Shown here: one piece after another, positions 1-9,674 of the stretch
How the letters are laid out: every line of letters begins with the position of its first letter
How positions within the stretch are numbered: position 1 is the stretch's first letter
Assembly (NCBI GenBank): GCA_034696485.1
Contig: JAQIWT010001467.1
Location: forward strand, 1 to 10,690
Direction: 5' to 3'
DNA from: Isohypsibius dastychi
Lineage: Eukaryota > Tardigrada > Eutardigrada > Parachela > Isohypsibiidae
DNA: 10,690 bases
Notes under the pieces: model-generated
What the model saw: only the letters and a program-made list of their open reading frames with translations
Told to the model about the DNA's origin: nothing
Databases searched by the model: none
Position numbers and translations under genes: made by a program

Positions 1-1213
1 CAATTGACAACAAGGCGAGATAAGCTTCTGCTGGCTTGGAGGATTTCCAGAAGCAATTAGTGGAGCCAAGCAGCGACTGTTTCCAAACCACCTCGTCGAA
101 ACGCAAGATTGTACAAGTAAGATAAAGTTGCGACTTTGATACCAGGTGGGTTTTCACACAGAGATGGGCAGAAGGACTGGAAATGCGCTGTGGTACACAA
201 AATCTTCCGCGAAAGATTTTCGATGGAAGCGTGTGTCTGTGTTTCGTAAGAGGTGGGCGGGCAACCCTGTAAGTTTTGCTCAAGAGAGCCAAGGGGGCGA
301 GCTCAGATGTGTGTGAAATCTCCTGATGGAAGGTCCATCAATCAAGACCATATTTTGTAAATGACCTTTTTAAGCCGCTTTTCTTCGGTGAAGGATAATC
401 GAGAACCTTTCTGTTCCTGAATTGGATTCCTTAAGTTGCGATCAGCCAGCTGAATCAGGGGATGGTATTTGCATATGCCAGCTTCGTTTCCAGCCGACAA
501 TAACAAGCGTGCTGTGTTACAGTCTTCCTTAATTTGGAAGGAACCCAATGACGGAAGAAGCGATAATAATTGTTATGGCAAATGTCACGTGTACAAATCC
601 TGATGAACTATTTTTTGACACATAGGGAATATTGCCTCTAGCTTGCACGGTATTTCGTGGAGTATACGAGGGTAAATGCAGAAAATCAGTATTCATGATA
701 AGCTAGAAGTTTTAATCAAATAAGCTTAAGCGATGGCGTCGAATTGTTTTTTTTACTAAGCCGTAGCTTCGTTGAAATTTAAGCGAGTGGCGGCTTTCGA
801 CCTCATCAGGTATCCCATAATTTTTAAAATATCGGAATGTTCAGCACGCAGGTAAACAGAGTGTGGAGCGGTTTTGATCTACCTAGCATGAAAAATCAAT
901 AATCCTCAGCCACATCGATTTTTGTCCATTGGTGCTTTAAAATCTGACGAGAAGGCATATTTTAACAATCAAAAATAAAGGTGAAATCATTCTACGGTGT
1001 GCGGTTTCAAAAGGAAGGCATGAAAGAGTGTGCGGGTGATGGATAAATTATTTGATCAAATCGGCCTCCATAACAAATTTCATAAAACCAAACCGGGTAA
1101 ATTCAAAATAGAGTACGATTTTCTATGGATGTTTGCGTTTCGTAAATGCTCCGCGAAATTTCAAAAGAATTCGGGGTGGATGGAGGAAACGGGAACCAGG
1201 ATGAAGTCTTTGA
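1..1213. other. No convincing gene; 3' flank of the downstream receptor
   Basis: Beyond the receptor stop at 1214 I see no conserved domain on either strand. At 51-269 on the plus strand there are donor-like sites (GTAAGAT near 117, GTAAGTT near 270) and an acceptor-like CACACAG near 161, with short open frames between. This could be the end of an unrelated gene entering from the left, but nothing in it is recognisable. Short open frames at 342-548 (minus, no ATG) and 1039-1224 (plus) look like chance. Confidence 0.6.
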
Positions 1214-3430
1214 TCAGTCAGTAATGCAATCCTCGCCGCGAGCTAACAAAGCGGAAAATAATGCGCTTCCCCCGACGGCAGGTAACGGCACTCTCAAATC
1301 TTCCAAGGCGACATATTTGCGGTTCAGATATTGGGAGGTGCGAAAACGCACCATCAGATTTTTCAGCTTGGCAATAACGATCGGCGCATCCGCTGTCCGC
1401 TCGTTTACTAAAAAGTTACACAGATCAAATGGTAAAATTGTTTGGAGTCAAATCTGAACAGATTCGAAATGAATTTTCGTATCGAATTGTTTCCTGATGA
1501 TCTGGACTCAAGTGAAGTTGGATTTTCTGAATATTTCCGTAACTTGGATTTGTGGTGGCTTTCATGTTTTGAACTTCCTGTGTACTTTTATGAATAAGTT
1601 CTCTGTCTTAAAAAATTACTAAAAGGTCTTGGAAATACTGATCATCTCTCCCCCGATTACTAATTAGTAAAGAACAAAATAAAAATAAAAAAATTCGTTT
1701 GACAAATTTTCAGACTGAGATCAAATTCGAACCTACCTAGCCAGAGTAACACTTCCACGTAGTGAGAATGAAGCAGCTGCCGGTATGTTGAGACTTCCGA
1801 GTTCACGTCGACTTTTTCTGCAAAAATCACACTCCTGATTAACGAAACGTCACCGCAGTGAAAACCAACACATCAGCCGATTTTACGCTAATTTTTACGA
1901 GATAAATTGGCATCTCGTTGAATCAACGTACTGCCCAATGTTCCCATCACACACATCACATTATTCATAAACGAAGTCAATCGAAAAATATTTTTCTCCA
2001 AGATGAGGACCATTAAAATAAATTTGATTTTCGATACGTACAGGATCATCCAGGTAAGCACGATTCGTGGTGACTAAATGGCAAAATTCACATCGGTCAG
2101 GCATCGCGTCCATCGCCAGTGTGAGTGAAGCATAAAATTACAGCTTCTCGAAAATCAAAAACCAGACAAATCTCAAGAAAGTTTCTGCTCGAAAGCTCGA
2201 TTACTCGACAAACGCCACAATATAGCCAGAATACATTTTGTTTAAATAACAAAAGTTTCACTAAAATTTTCAGATGAAATTCAGATAATTTTCCAAGAAA
2301 CAAATCAATTGAGAAACGTCCCAATAAAAAAAAAGATTTCATTTTGAAAAATATGAAATCTATATCACAAATCTATATCTATCATCACATTTCTCGGTTG
2401 AACTGTTTCTCGGAAAATTATCTGAATTTCATTTAAAAATTTTAGTTATAGTTATTGCCTTGTTAGTTATTATATACCTTGCCAAAGAATCGCAATGACC
2501 ATGAGAATATATGTCTCCGTCGCCGTCAGATGGAGTTCGCCGAGTTCATTCGTAAACGTCAATCCGAATTTGATATAATCCGAGTTGATTAATTTATCCG
2601 CCCAGAAACGACAAAAGTGGAATTTGTGTGGCGGTACGGTCAGGTAGAATTCGCCGGCTTTGACATATTTTGCCAAATGGATCTGCCAGCAACGGAATAA
2701 CAATGAACAATTCCCCACAGGCAAGTCAAATGTGTTCAAGGTGACATACCAAAATAATTTCAACCCATTTTTCAAAAATGACCGTTTTCTGGAATGCGTG
2801 ACCGAGGAAATGGAATCCGGGCAAAACCGAGATGAACCGATTGGCTCTTTCGACGGAATCGTTGACGGAATACGCAAAAGACGCGATCATCATTTCAATG
2901 GTAGTTTGAGGTTGTTTCTAAATAAACAGAAGGCCACAGAATATTAGAATAAATCAAGTGAAATAAAAAATACAAAAACTATAGGAAAAATAGAATCAAA
3001 TAAAACTAGAACATCAAACAACAAAAACCAAAGAAAACACTGAAATACCCTTCCGGTTTCATTTTACTCACCGGCTTCCCAACTATCAGAGTGCGCTCCA
3101 TGAATTCGTTCCACTCTTCAATTTGATCTGAGAAGCCAAGATTTACCGCATTTTCAACAGCTGTGGCAGTCTGCAAGAAGTGAATGTGGCGATTTTTGTT
3201 CGGGAGTGTCGGGTCCGCCGTGAACTGGAATGCACTGCGATAAACTGGATCAAACGCCAGCAGACGAGGTAGATCGGGGAAATAAAACTGGAAGGATGAT
3301 CGGCGGTTCATTTCAGAAAATTTACGGATTTCGCGATTTTTAAACTGGACGTCGTAAGGCGTTTCTGACTTGACATCGTCTTCGGATCCCGACTGGCAAT
3401 CATAAGGAACAAATCGACTTGAAGTGTTAT
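1214..3430 (-). other. Linker and ligand-binding domain exons of the downstream receptor
   Basis: Five exons. Exon 2917-2750 is 168 bases with the helix 3-5 signature RFISVLPGF at the same exon offset as in the upstream copy, which has an exon of identical length and phase. Exon 2682-2478 aligns end to end with the upstream exon 7175-6968. Exon 1817-1737 encodes a helix 9 segment ending LLHSHYVEVLLWL, matching YLYSHYFDAFVNL upstream. Exon 1407-1214 covers helices 10 to 12, with AKLKNLMVRFRTSQYLNRKY matching the upstream FKKLEKLFKATRRINREY. Helix 12 reads LFSALL at 452-457, with Ala455 in place of the AF-2 glutamate; Ser281 replaces the helix 3 lysine. The linker before the domain is much shorter than upstream. 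Confidence 0.86.
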
Positions 3431-5265
3431 CTGAAAAACATTACGAAATAAATGCGAAGCTAAAACAATGATTCCCAAGCGCCAAAAGGCCAAACGTATT
3501 TGGTTATTAAATATCTTATAAATATCGCATAACTGGGCCGTTTACGACTGCATCAACAACCAAAACAGTTTCAGTCCATTCGGTTGAAAAGATTTCGCCT
3601 ATGTACTGCACTTACAAAAATTTCAATCCTCAATGCATTTCCAACGAGATTATTCTGGTATTTACCATAAATATCACACGCCGTATATTTTCTAAAAATC
3701 AATGGATGGTAACATTTTCTTGTGTTTTGATAAACCATTTGTCCCAATAATTATTAAACTCATTCGCTAAAAAAACATAACTGACAGCGCCAATTTGCTA
3801 ACATTCATACCCAAATTTCTGGCTACATATATCCTAATCTTCTAACAATTTTCCTTTCTTGTACCACCACATATTTCGGAGAGATGCACTACTAAAAAAT
3901 TTGTGATTACATAACGCATTAAATACCCCTGGGACTATTCAAATAACAAGCAAACATGAGCTGGGGAATCGCAGACGCTACGTGCCGAATCGATCATAAT
4001 TTCAAAAGGCCCCACGTTATTTTCATCAGATCCTCCCGTTTTAATTCGCTCAAATCATGCGCTCACCGTTTCGGTCTTCTGTCTCAGGACTGGAAGAATT
4101 CATTGAATTTACGGAAAGCAGATTATCTGATCCGTCGTCATTTGAGAAGGTGCGGTAACGACCAAACGTCGGTATCCTTCCCATTCGAACAGCTGAAAAA
4201 AGAATTCTAATCAGCAGCAGTCGATAACGGGACTAAAAAACGTGCGTCAGAATATTGAACAAATCGATCTATGAAAATCAGCAAACCCTCCGAGCACACA
4301 AGATAGTGTTTCGATCACGAGACTACAATATTTTTATTCCAGGGTTCTTCCCTTATTTTGTTTTCCTTACCATCCAAACTCATTCCCTCGCGAACGCATT
4401 TTGCGAATCGGCAGGATCTGCACCGGCGAGTTCGGATTGTCGAATCACACTTTCCACCGAAAAAACACTGCGAATAAAACCCATGAAATCCACTAAATTG
4501 ATCAAAATTGATAAAAGATCCGTACCTGGTACTTTTGATGAACGGCGAGCCCACGTTTGAAGAAAGCCTGAAACAACAACATAAAATGGCAATTAAAACA
4601 AACCACTTTTAATTTGATTCAAGAACGACTACAAATTTTCGCTTGTCATTTCGAAATTCCGCTACTACTCTTCAATTAATAATAAAACAACAATGCGGAC
4701 AGATATTCAAATTCAAAAGGCATAATAAAATAAATTCAACCGGCATAATAAAACGATCAATAATTCCAGCTGTCAGGAAAGTTAACACTATTCATATCAA
4801 AACTATTCGCGATATGAAAAATTAAAACTGTCCACATTCAATTCCAACAAGGCTGTCACTGATGATTAAATCACAGTATCCAACTCTGCTCTAAAAACTG
4901 TAATATATACATCAGAACCCCAGTTCATACTGTCACAAAACAGAAAAATAATAACCAGGAAAGCGTTATTTTTCGTACGTAAACCGTTTCGTACGTTAAG
5001 AAATTATAGATGCGACCGAATCCAACGAAGTCACAAAAATAGCGATCAACCAAATTGCGGCACTAACCTTGCATCCTTCACAGGAAATCACTCTGAAAAT
5101 CAAAAACTGAATAACTCAAGACTTCTGCACAGACAAATTATCCAAGAACATCATATCATACCCATAATGCAAACCGGTGGACTTCCGCCCGCATATTCGA
5201 CAAGGAACAGTTCCTGCGTAGTCCCGCGAAAACGATACCATTTCGGACTCGGATTCGGAGGCCAT
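1214..5265 (-). CDS. Nuclear hormone receptor, downstream tandem copy (466 aa, 10 exons)
   Basis: Paralogue of the upstream receptor with the same predicted role. Exons: 5265-5162, 5092-5068, 4567-4526, 4467-4371, 4192-4067, 3430-3072, 2917-2750, 2682-2478, 1817-1737, 1407-1214. They total 1401 bases and keep frame across nine GT-AG introns (69, 500, 58, 178, 636, 154, 67, 660, 329 bases). The start is the first in-frame ATG after a TAA; the intervening frame is open but has no ATG. Layout: acidic MASESESE start, DNA-binding domain 22-86, hinge with GRIP at 94-97, a Ser/Asn/Asp-rich linker to about 150, and a ligand-binding domain to 466. Introns at 4525-4468 and 1736-1408 have no counterpart in the upstream copy. 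The end region looked frameshifted until exon 1817-1737 was found, which restores a full domain. No polyadenylation signal is evident after the stop. Family assignment is firm; subfamily and ligand are unknown. Confidence 0.92.
2260..2446. repeat. Imperfect inverted repeat, 60-base arms, in intron 8 of the downstream receptor
   Basis: The arm at 2260-2319 and the reverse complement of 2387-2446 match at 52 of 60 positions without gaps, around a 67-base AT-rich spacer. Seven of the eight differences are transitions. In the minus-strand transcript four of these become G-U pairs, so the pre-mRNA could fold into a long hairpin. The similarity stops sharply at both outer ends. It may be a relic of a small inverted-repeat element or a folded-back local duplication. 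No target-site duplication was recognised. Confidence 0.8.
4381..5202 (-). other. DNA-binding domain exons of the downstream receptor, with shortened finger 2
   Basis: Four exons encode residues 22-86. Finger 1 is regular (CRICGRKSTG, C-x2-C-x13-C-x2-C). The 25-base exon 5092-5068 again encodes VISCEGCK, giving P-box EGCKA followed by FFKR. Finger 2 is split by a 58-base intron directly before its first cysteine. It reads C-x5-C-x8-C-x2-C, one residue fewer than the family norm of C-x5-C-x9-C-x2-C found in the upstream copy. The D-box residues are FFGGK. By hand count about half of the aligned positions are identical to the upstream copy, concentrated in HYGVISCEGCKAF. All eight cysteines are retained. 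Confidence 0.94.
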
Positions 5266-5369
5266 ACTGTCGTCAGAAAGAGAAAACGGGACTTCAATCA
5301 GATCAAGTCTTTCAGCACATGCAATCCAACCGTGCCAGTCGAGCGTTTACTCGTCAACAGCCAGATAAG

Positions 5370-5528
5370 TTAAGCAGGCCAGATAAACTTCGATAAGAAA
5401 GTATGACAAAATTCAAAACAAGATCTTCGGAAATCTTCAGCTGCACACTCGCAGACGTCAACAAACAAGCTGTTGAAACACAGAGCCACGGTTAATAAAG
5501 AGACGAATTGGAACGAACGGCGTGGCAT
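5370..5528 (-). CDS. Possible small secreted peptide or upstream ORF (52 aa)
   Basis: ATG-initiated frame ending at TAA 5372-5370. The N-terminus is signal-peptide-like: basic MPRR, then the hydrophobic run FVSLLTVALCFNSLFV (about residues 8-23). A short polar, cysteine-bearing tail follows (Cys26, 28, 37, 41). I do not recognise it. It lies on the same strand as the downstream receptor, whose ATG begins 104 bases after this stop. It could be a regulatory upstream ORF in that transcript, an independent small gene, or chance in T-rich sequence. No promoter or splice evidence separates these options. Confidence 0.28.
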   Translation of the reverse strand: MPRRSFQFVSLLTVALCFNSLFVDVCECAAEDFRRSCFEFCHTFLSKFIWPA

Positions 5529-6371
5529 TTGCAGCACGCGAAATGCAGGGGAGCTGAGTCTGTAGAGCTGGGATGAAAATCGCTGGATAAGGGGATTACT
5601 ACTCCGGACACTTGTGTGAAGCGTGCTGACGTAAAGCGGAAATCAGCTGATCATGCATGCAGCCGTCGCCCTCACGGGCAGCCGACGGGGTTGACGCGTA
5701 CAGGTTGTGAAGACCGATAGCGGTCCAGATTCAGAAGGCATTGAATAACCCAACAAGTCCAATATCTTTGCCTATAGATGTACTGTATTAAATAACCTGA
5801 TCAGACTGAAAACAATCGGTCAATCCTTTTGGCGGTGGATTTTGTGTGTTCAGAATTCAAATTCCGAAATTTCAACAGAGCACCTGACTGAATCACATCC
5901 GATATTCCCAAATTAGCATATGTGGTATCGAATCGATCTATTGTGGAAACTAAGTGCGTCACCGTTGAGGAAAGGAGTGAAACGAAAGCCATTTTAAAGA
6001 TCAATGACGAGCAAAAATCTTGATTGCGTAAAGAAATACTCCTGCTGAGATGAGATCGCGCTTCTTCAGAAGCAAGCGAGAAGGATTAAATTTTTAACGG
6101 CCATCATCTCGAGGCGAGAGATCAAATTTGAACACCAATCGATTTTCGCGACGAGGACTATCGTATGTATGGTTCTTGATTTCCGAAAACCCCGAAATTA
6201 TTTCATTACAACATGTTTTACAACGACTTCGTAGAAAATTCTCATCCGCCATCGGAAGTGACAGTAACCGGACTTTTTACTACATGTAAATGAATAATAA
6301 ACACCCACCGAAGTGCGGTCTTTGAGAGAGCAAGAAAAAGGACAGAAAAATAAAACGAAAAATAAATTCTA

Positions 6372-6377
6372 TTTAAT
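6372..6377 (-). terminator. Candidate polyadenylation signal ATTAAA
   Basis: The minus strand has ATTAAA about 16 bases after the stop codon of the upstream receptor. It is the commonest variant of AATAAA. I see no AATAAA in the next 150 bases. Use of this site would give a very short 3' untranslated region. Confidence 0.25.
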
Positions 6378-6392
6378 AATAACTCATAATCA

Positions 6393-8374
6393 TCACAGGA
6401 ACGTATCAGTCTCAGCCAAAATAGCCGCAATGACGGTGTCTTCATTTGGGGCTCGGAATGGACGCTGGTTCATGTCAAGTTTCACGAGGTATTCACGGTT
6501 GATTCTTCTAGTAGCCTTGAAAAGCTTCTCCAACTTCTTGAACTTTAATAATACTTCGTTTTGTTGTGACAGAGTTCGTGCTGAAGCAGTCAGATTCACA
6601 AATGCGTCGAAATAATGTGAATACAAATACTGCATGAGTGCTTTGTCTTTCACCTCCGTCAAGTCTGCAAAACCAAAAAAACTAGAATTGAGAACGAGTT
6701 ATTGATAATTATATTCAGAAATCCCAAACTTTCAGGTAATTATAAATTTAAATATATCAAGAATACATAATCTACATTTCAATCAGATCAACCCGACACT
6801 TTTGTTACAAAATTTTCACTGCCAGTTAATATAATCTCAATCAGCTATATTCACAGCAAAATAATAATCGAAATCAATTCTAGAATTTCCAAAAAAGATC
6901 AAGGCTGGGAAAAAAGGCAAAAATGCGAAGGTTATCTTGGAAAGATGTTGGAATGTACCATTCTCACCTGAGCTGAAGGTCCTCATGGCCATGAAGATGT
7001 ATAGTTCGTTAATACTCAAACGCATGTCCACCAAACTTCCGAAAAAAGTCAGGAGAAATTCAATGAAATAACGGTGCATCAATTTCCTCCACCAGTAAGT
7101 GTTGTACAAAAAGGGAGGGTCACCATCCAAAAGGACGAGCACGTCTCCATTGTGCCAATAGGGTGAGTGGACCATCTGAAACAATTTATAATCCATGAAC
7201 ACTATTGTAAAATGAAACGCAATAAACGAAATCAAGTTGGACATAATGAACAGAAAATTCCTGGATGAAACAGAAACTTTTAATTATTAACTACTTAATT
7301 AAACTGAACGCTTTCCAACAAAATGAGCCTTCGCTGGATTAGTCAAGACTTAACTTGTAGTCCTCAAAACAACGATAGCACAGCTCAATAATGTTATTTG
7401 ATTTAACAAATTAATTTACCAAGCTTTTAATTTAACATAGTATTCAAAGGAATAAATGCCGAGCCAACATGTAAACATGTATATTTTGTCAAATCTTCCA
7501 TCTAAAATTTCTTTCTGCAACTACGTACATATGAAAGTTCAGGTTTCAGAAATCAACACAGTTTTAAATCCTAATACGATTATAACATTTTTAATTTTTA
7601 CCAGCCAGTAATCCAGCCAACTTTCGCAAAGAATGCGGTCTCTTTCTTGCGGTGAAAATGAACTGAATCCAGGCAGCGAGTTTGCAAAAGAGTAAAACCT
7701 CCCAGTGGTGAATCTACATCCGTTTTGTGCTATCACCACGACCTGTTCCAGAGTTTCGCTTGGCATTGGCTGAAAATAAAACCAACCTTATTTTTCCAAA
7801 AAACATTCGACTGGAAACACCGGTCTTACAAGTTAAGAACAAAATCTCACCATTGGCATCTGATGATTCACAATTCGATCGAAAAAAGATTGGTGCATCG
7901 AAAGGAATTCTCCAAATACTTGACGGACAACATCCAAGACAGCAGCGATGGTTGATTCCAAGCAAGCAGCGAGTCCATGGTTGACTTCAAGGTACTGCTT
8001 TAAATAAGCGGGAATGGAGCGATCACCCGGTTTTCGATTATTCCACTTCGACAAATTAATACTTCCACAGTTCGTTGTTGAAGACGAAGCTGGGATCAAC
8101 GATGTGGATTGTTGATCGTATTCCATGTCCATAATAGAAGTCTGTTGACTAACGAAACCGCCAAAATTTTCCAAATAAGAATCCGTATTTCCGGACCTCA
8201 CAAAGGCGAGATTCCGCGGATGTAGAAACGAATCGAAGAAATTTAGACGCCCAGAAAATATATTGCCGGGTAATGTAGCAGCATTACTCTGCTTCAACGG
8301 ACGCATTTCGCTCAAGGAATGAGAAGTCTTCATGATGAGCGCTTGCATCGATGAATCCGAAATCTGGTGACCCT
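6393..8374 (-). other. Linker and ligand-binding domain exons of the upstream receptor
   Basis: Four exons encode the C-terminal half. Exon 8374-7851 starts with a low-conservation linker and then helical sequence from about residue 241 (SIPAYLKQYLEVNHGL). Exon 7769-7602 holds the receptor signature at helices 3 to 5, FANSLPGF (324-331) followed by SPQERDRIL. The usual lysine of FAK at the coactivator groove is Asn326. Exon 7175-6968 covers the beta-turn and helices 6 to 8. Exon 6664-6393 covers helices 9 to 12. Helix 12 reads VIAAIL at 499-504, so Ala502 sits where the AF-2 motif normally has Glu. The pocket looks complete in length. Ligand binding itself cannot be judged from sequence. Confidence 0.88.
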
Positions 8375-9608
8375 CTGAAAACCAAACAATTTTAACCAAC
8401 TTGACACATCTATCCATTTCAAAACATTGCTAAAAACACATATCAACAATTCGCTAAAAAGAAATGCATTTGTCGAAAAAGCAGTAATGCACAAGAACAC
8501 TAACAATTTCAAGACCTCCATCTGATTCTTCTGGTTTGCCAACTTCATCGTGAATTTTCTTGTTCTCAAGGCAGATTTCAAAGGTAATAAATATCCTTGA
8601 GCAACATTGTCAGATAAAATATGAACAAAAATTTAGTTTTATGACAACGAGGCAGTAAAACAAAGTGATCTTGACGCTCTGCTCTTCCCCCGATTCGTAC
8701 GACAAACAAAATTTACAATATAATCACAACCTTATATTGCAATTAAATCTATTGGAAAAGAAATGAAGTCAACGCGTTTTGAGAAACCAAGTGCAATCAT
8801 TCAGCCCATGTTTTATCCAACGGCTGGACTCTTTCTTACGCGAACCAGATTGAGAGGATGACGATTCTTGAAAGACGTCCGAATCCTTGTCTAGAATCTC
8901 TTCCGGCTGCGAGCTCCGATTTCGACCTCTTTCGCTGTTGGGGATTCTTCCCATCTTTGCCGCTGAAAATAAATCTTGTCAGCCATCCGGAAAAGTTACT
9001 GTATCAATCCCAACGAAATAAAGAGCACATTGCATGATTAAATTTCATTTAATCCAACATAATTGATCACGTGGCTCAATGTTGAGGTTAGGGGGAAACC
9101 GGGATTAATCTACCTTTGAGATCCATTCCCGAGTCGATACATCGCTGATAGCGACATGCTTTACACCTTCCCCGCGTTTCCAACCCAATTACACATTCGC
9201 CTCCGACGTAGCATTTATAATGCCGCTTGGAATTTACCGTGCGTTTGTAGAAAGCCTAGAACAACAATCACGAAATACTTACTCAACAAAATATCTTTCT
9301 TCAATGTCATTTAATTCAAAAGAAAAAGCGAACTGAAATTCGCCGAATTAAATCACCATCAGGATCAAGAAAAGATCTGCCCGTAATTTATGGGCATCTC
9401 CAGAGCAGCTGATTCTTTTTGGTGAAAGGAATCATTGCCTTACTTTGCATCCCTCACAAGAAATAACCCTGAAACCAGAAAGAACTTTTATTAAAATAAA
9501 AAAAAACATCTTATTTGTGTACGAAAATATCTACCCATAGTGAATCCCACTTGATTTATTCCCGCAGACTACGCAGTTTCCAAACCCGGAATCCCAAATG
9601 TTCTCCAT
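6393..9608 (-). CDS. Nuclear hormone receptor, upstream copy (511 aa, 8 exons)
   Basis: Predicted nuclear transcription factor of the nuclear receptor superfamily. It should bind hormone-response-element DNA through two zinc fingers and may bind a small lipophilic ligand through its C-terminal domain. Exons: 9608-9535, 9468-9444, 9255-9114, 8962-8840, 8374-7851, 7769-7602, 7175-6968, 6664-6393. They total 1536 bases and stay in frame across seven GT-AG introns (66, 188, 151, 465, 81, 426, 303 bases). The start is the first ATG after an in-frame TGA 24 bases upstream, so only 11 residues precede the first zinc cysteine. Layout: DNA-binding domain 12-77, hinge from about 80 with GRIPNSER at 84-91, a polar Ser/Gln/Asn-rich linker to about 240, then a ligand-binding domain to 511. 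GRIP just after the fingers recalls NR1 members such as PPAR or E75, so I place it near NR1, without orthology. Exact splice sites are inferred, but frame and homology agree throughout. Confidence 0.93.
9124..9575 (-). other. DNA-binding domain exons of the upstream receptor
   Basis: Three exons encode a canonical two-finger nuclear receptor domain, residues 12-77. Finger 1 is C-x2-C-x13-C-x2-C and begins CVVCGNKSSG. Its last two cysteines lie in the 25-base exon 9468-9444, which encodes VISCEGCK. Finger 2 is C-x5-C-x9-C-x2-C in exon 9255-9114, with the D-box residues YVGGE and the closing motif CRYQRCIDSGM. The P-box reads EGCKA and is followed by FYKR. Classical NR1 receptors carry EGCKG-FFRR and the HR96/DAF-12 group carries ESCKA, so this is an intermediate combination. 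All eight zinc ligands are present. Exon phases are 2, 0 and 1, exactly as in the downstream copy. Confidence 0.95.
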
Positions 9609-9674
9609 CAGCAAATGTTTTTTCTTTCAGGAAGATGCAAAATTCAACAGATTCCAGCCTGACTGTGTAGAACC

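Larger units (their letters stand above)
5266..6392. other. Spacer between the two receptor genes
   Basis: This 1.1 kb stretch must hold the 3' end of the upstream receptor and the promoter of the downstream one. Besides the 52-residue frame, there is an ATG frame of 63 codons at 5992-5801 on the minus strand (start MAFVSLLSSTV), without recognisable domain. A 10-base palindrome ATCAGCTGAT (5642-5651) contains an E-box CAGCTG. A pyrimidine-rich tract ending CAG at 5267, one base before the receptor ATG, could be a splice or trans-splice acceptor. No TATA box was found. Confidence 0.55.

Noticed and set aside
342-548. 68-codon minus-strand open frame that might be an exon of a third receptor copy
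   Set aside because: It has no ATG, no zinc-finger cysteines and no similarity to any exon of the two receptors, and no clear flanking splice sites.
1039-1224. 61-codon plus-strand ATG frame converging on the end of the downstream receptor
   Set aside because: It overlaps the receptor's last exon, carries no recognisable motif and has no splice context. Likely a shadow frame.
1425-1453. Acceptor-like site at 1454 followed by DLT in frame, which mimics the start of the upstream copy's last exon (DLTEV) and then hits TGA, suggesting a frameshifted pseudogene
   Set aside because: A better model exists: exon 1817-1737 supplies the missing helix 9 sequence (LLHSHYVEVLL) with good splice sites, and the acceptor at 1408 continues in frame to a normal C-terminus. 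The match to DLT is coincidence.
2097-2342. 81-codon minus-strand open frame in intron 8 of the downstream receptor
   Set aside because: It has no similarity to the paralogue, which passes directly from the helix 8 exon to helix 9, and it overlaps the inverted repeat. Treated as intronic chance.
5801-5992. 63-codon minus-strand frame in the spacer with a mildly hydrophobic start
   Set aside because: Hydrophobicity is weak, there is no recognisable motif, and it lies where the 3' end of the upstream receptor transcript would be. Kept only as a note in the spacer entry.
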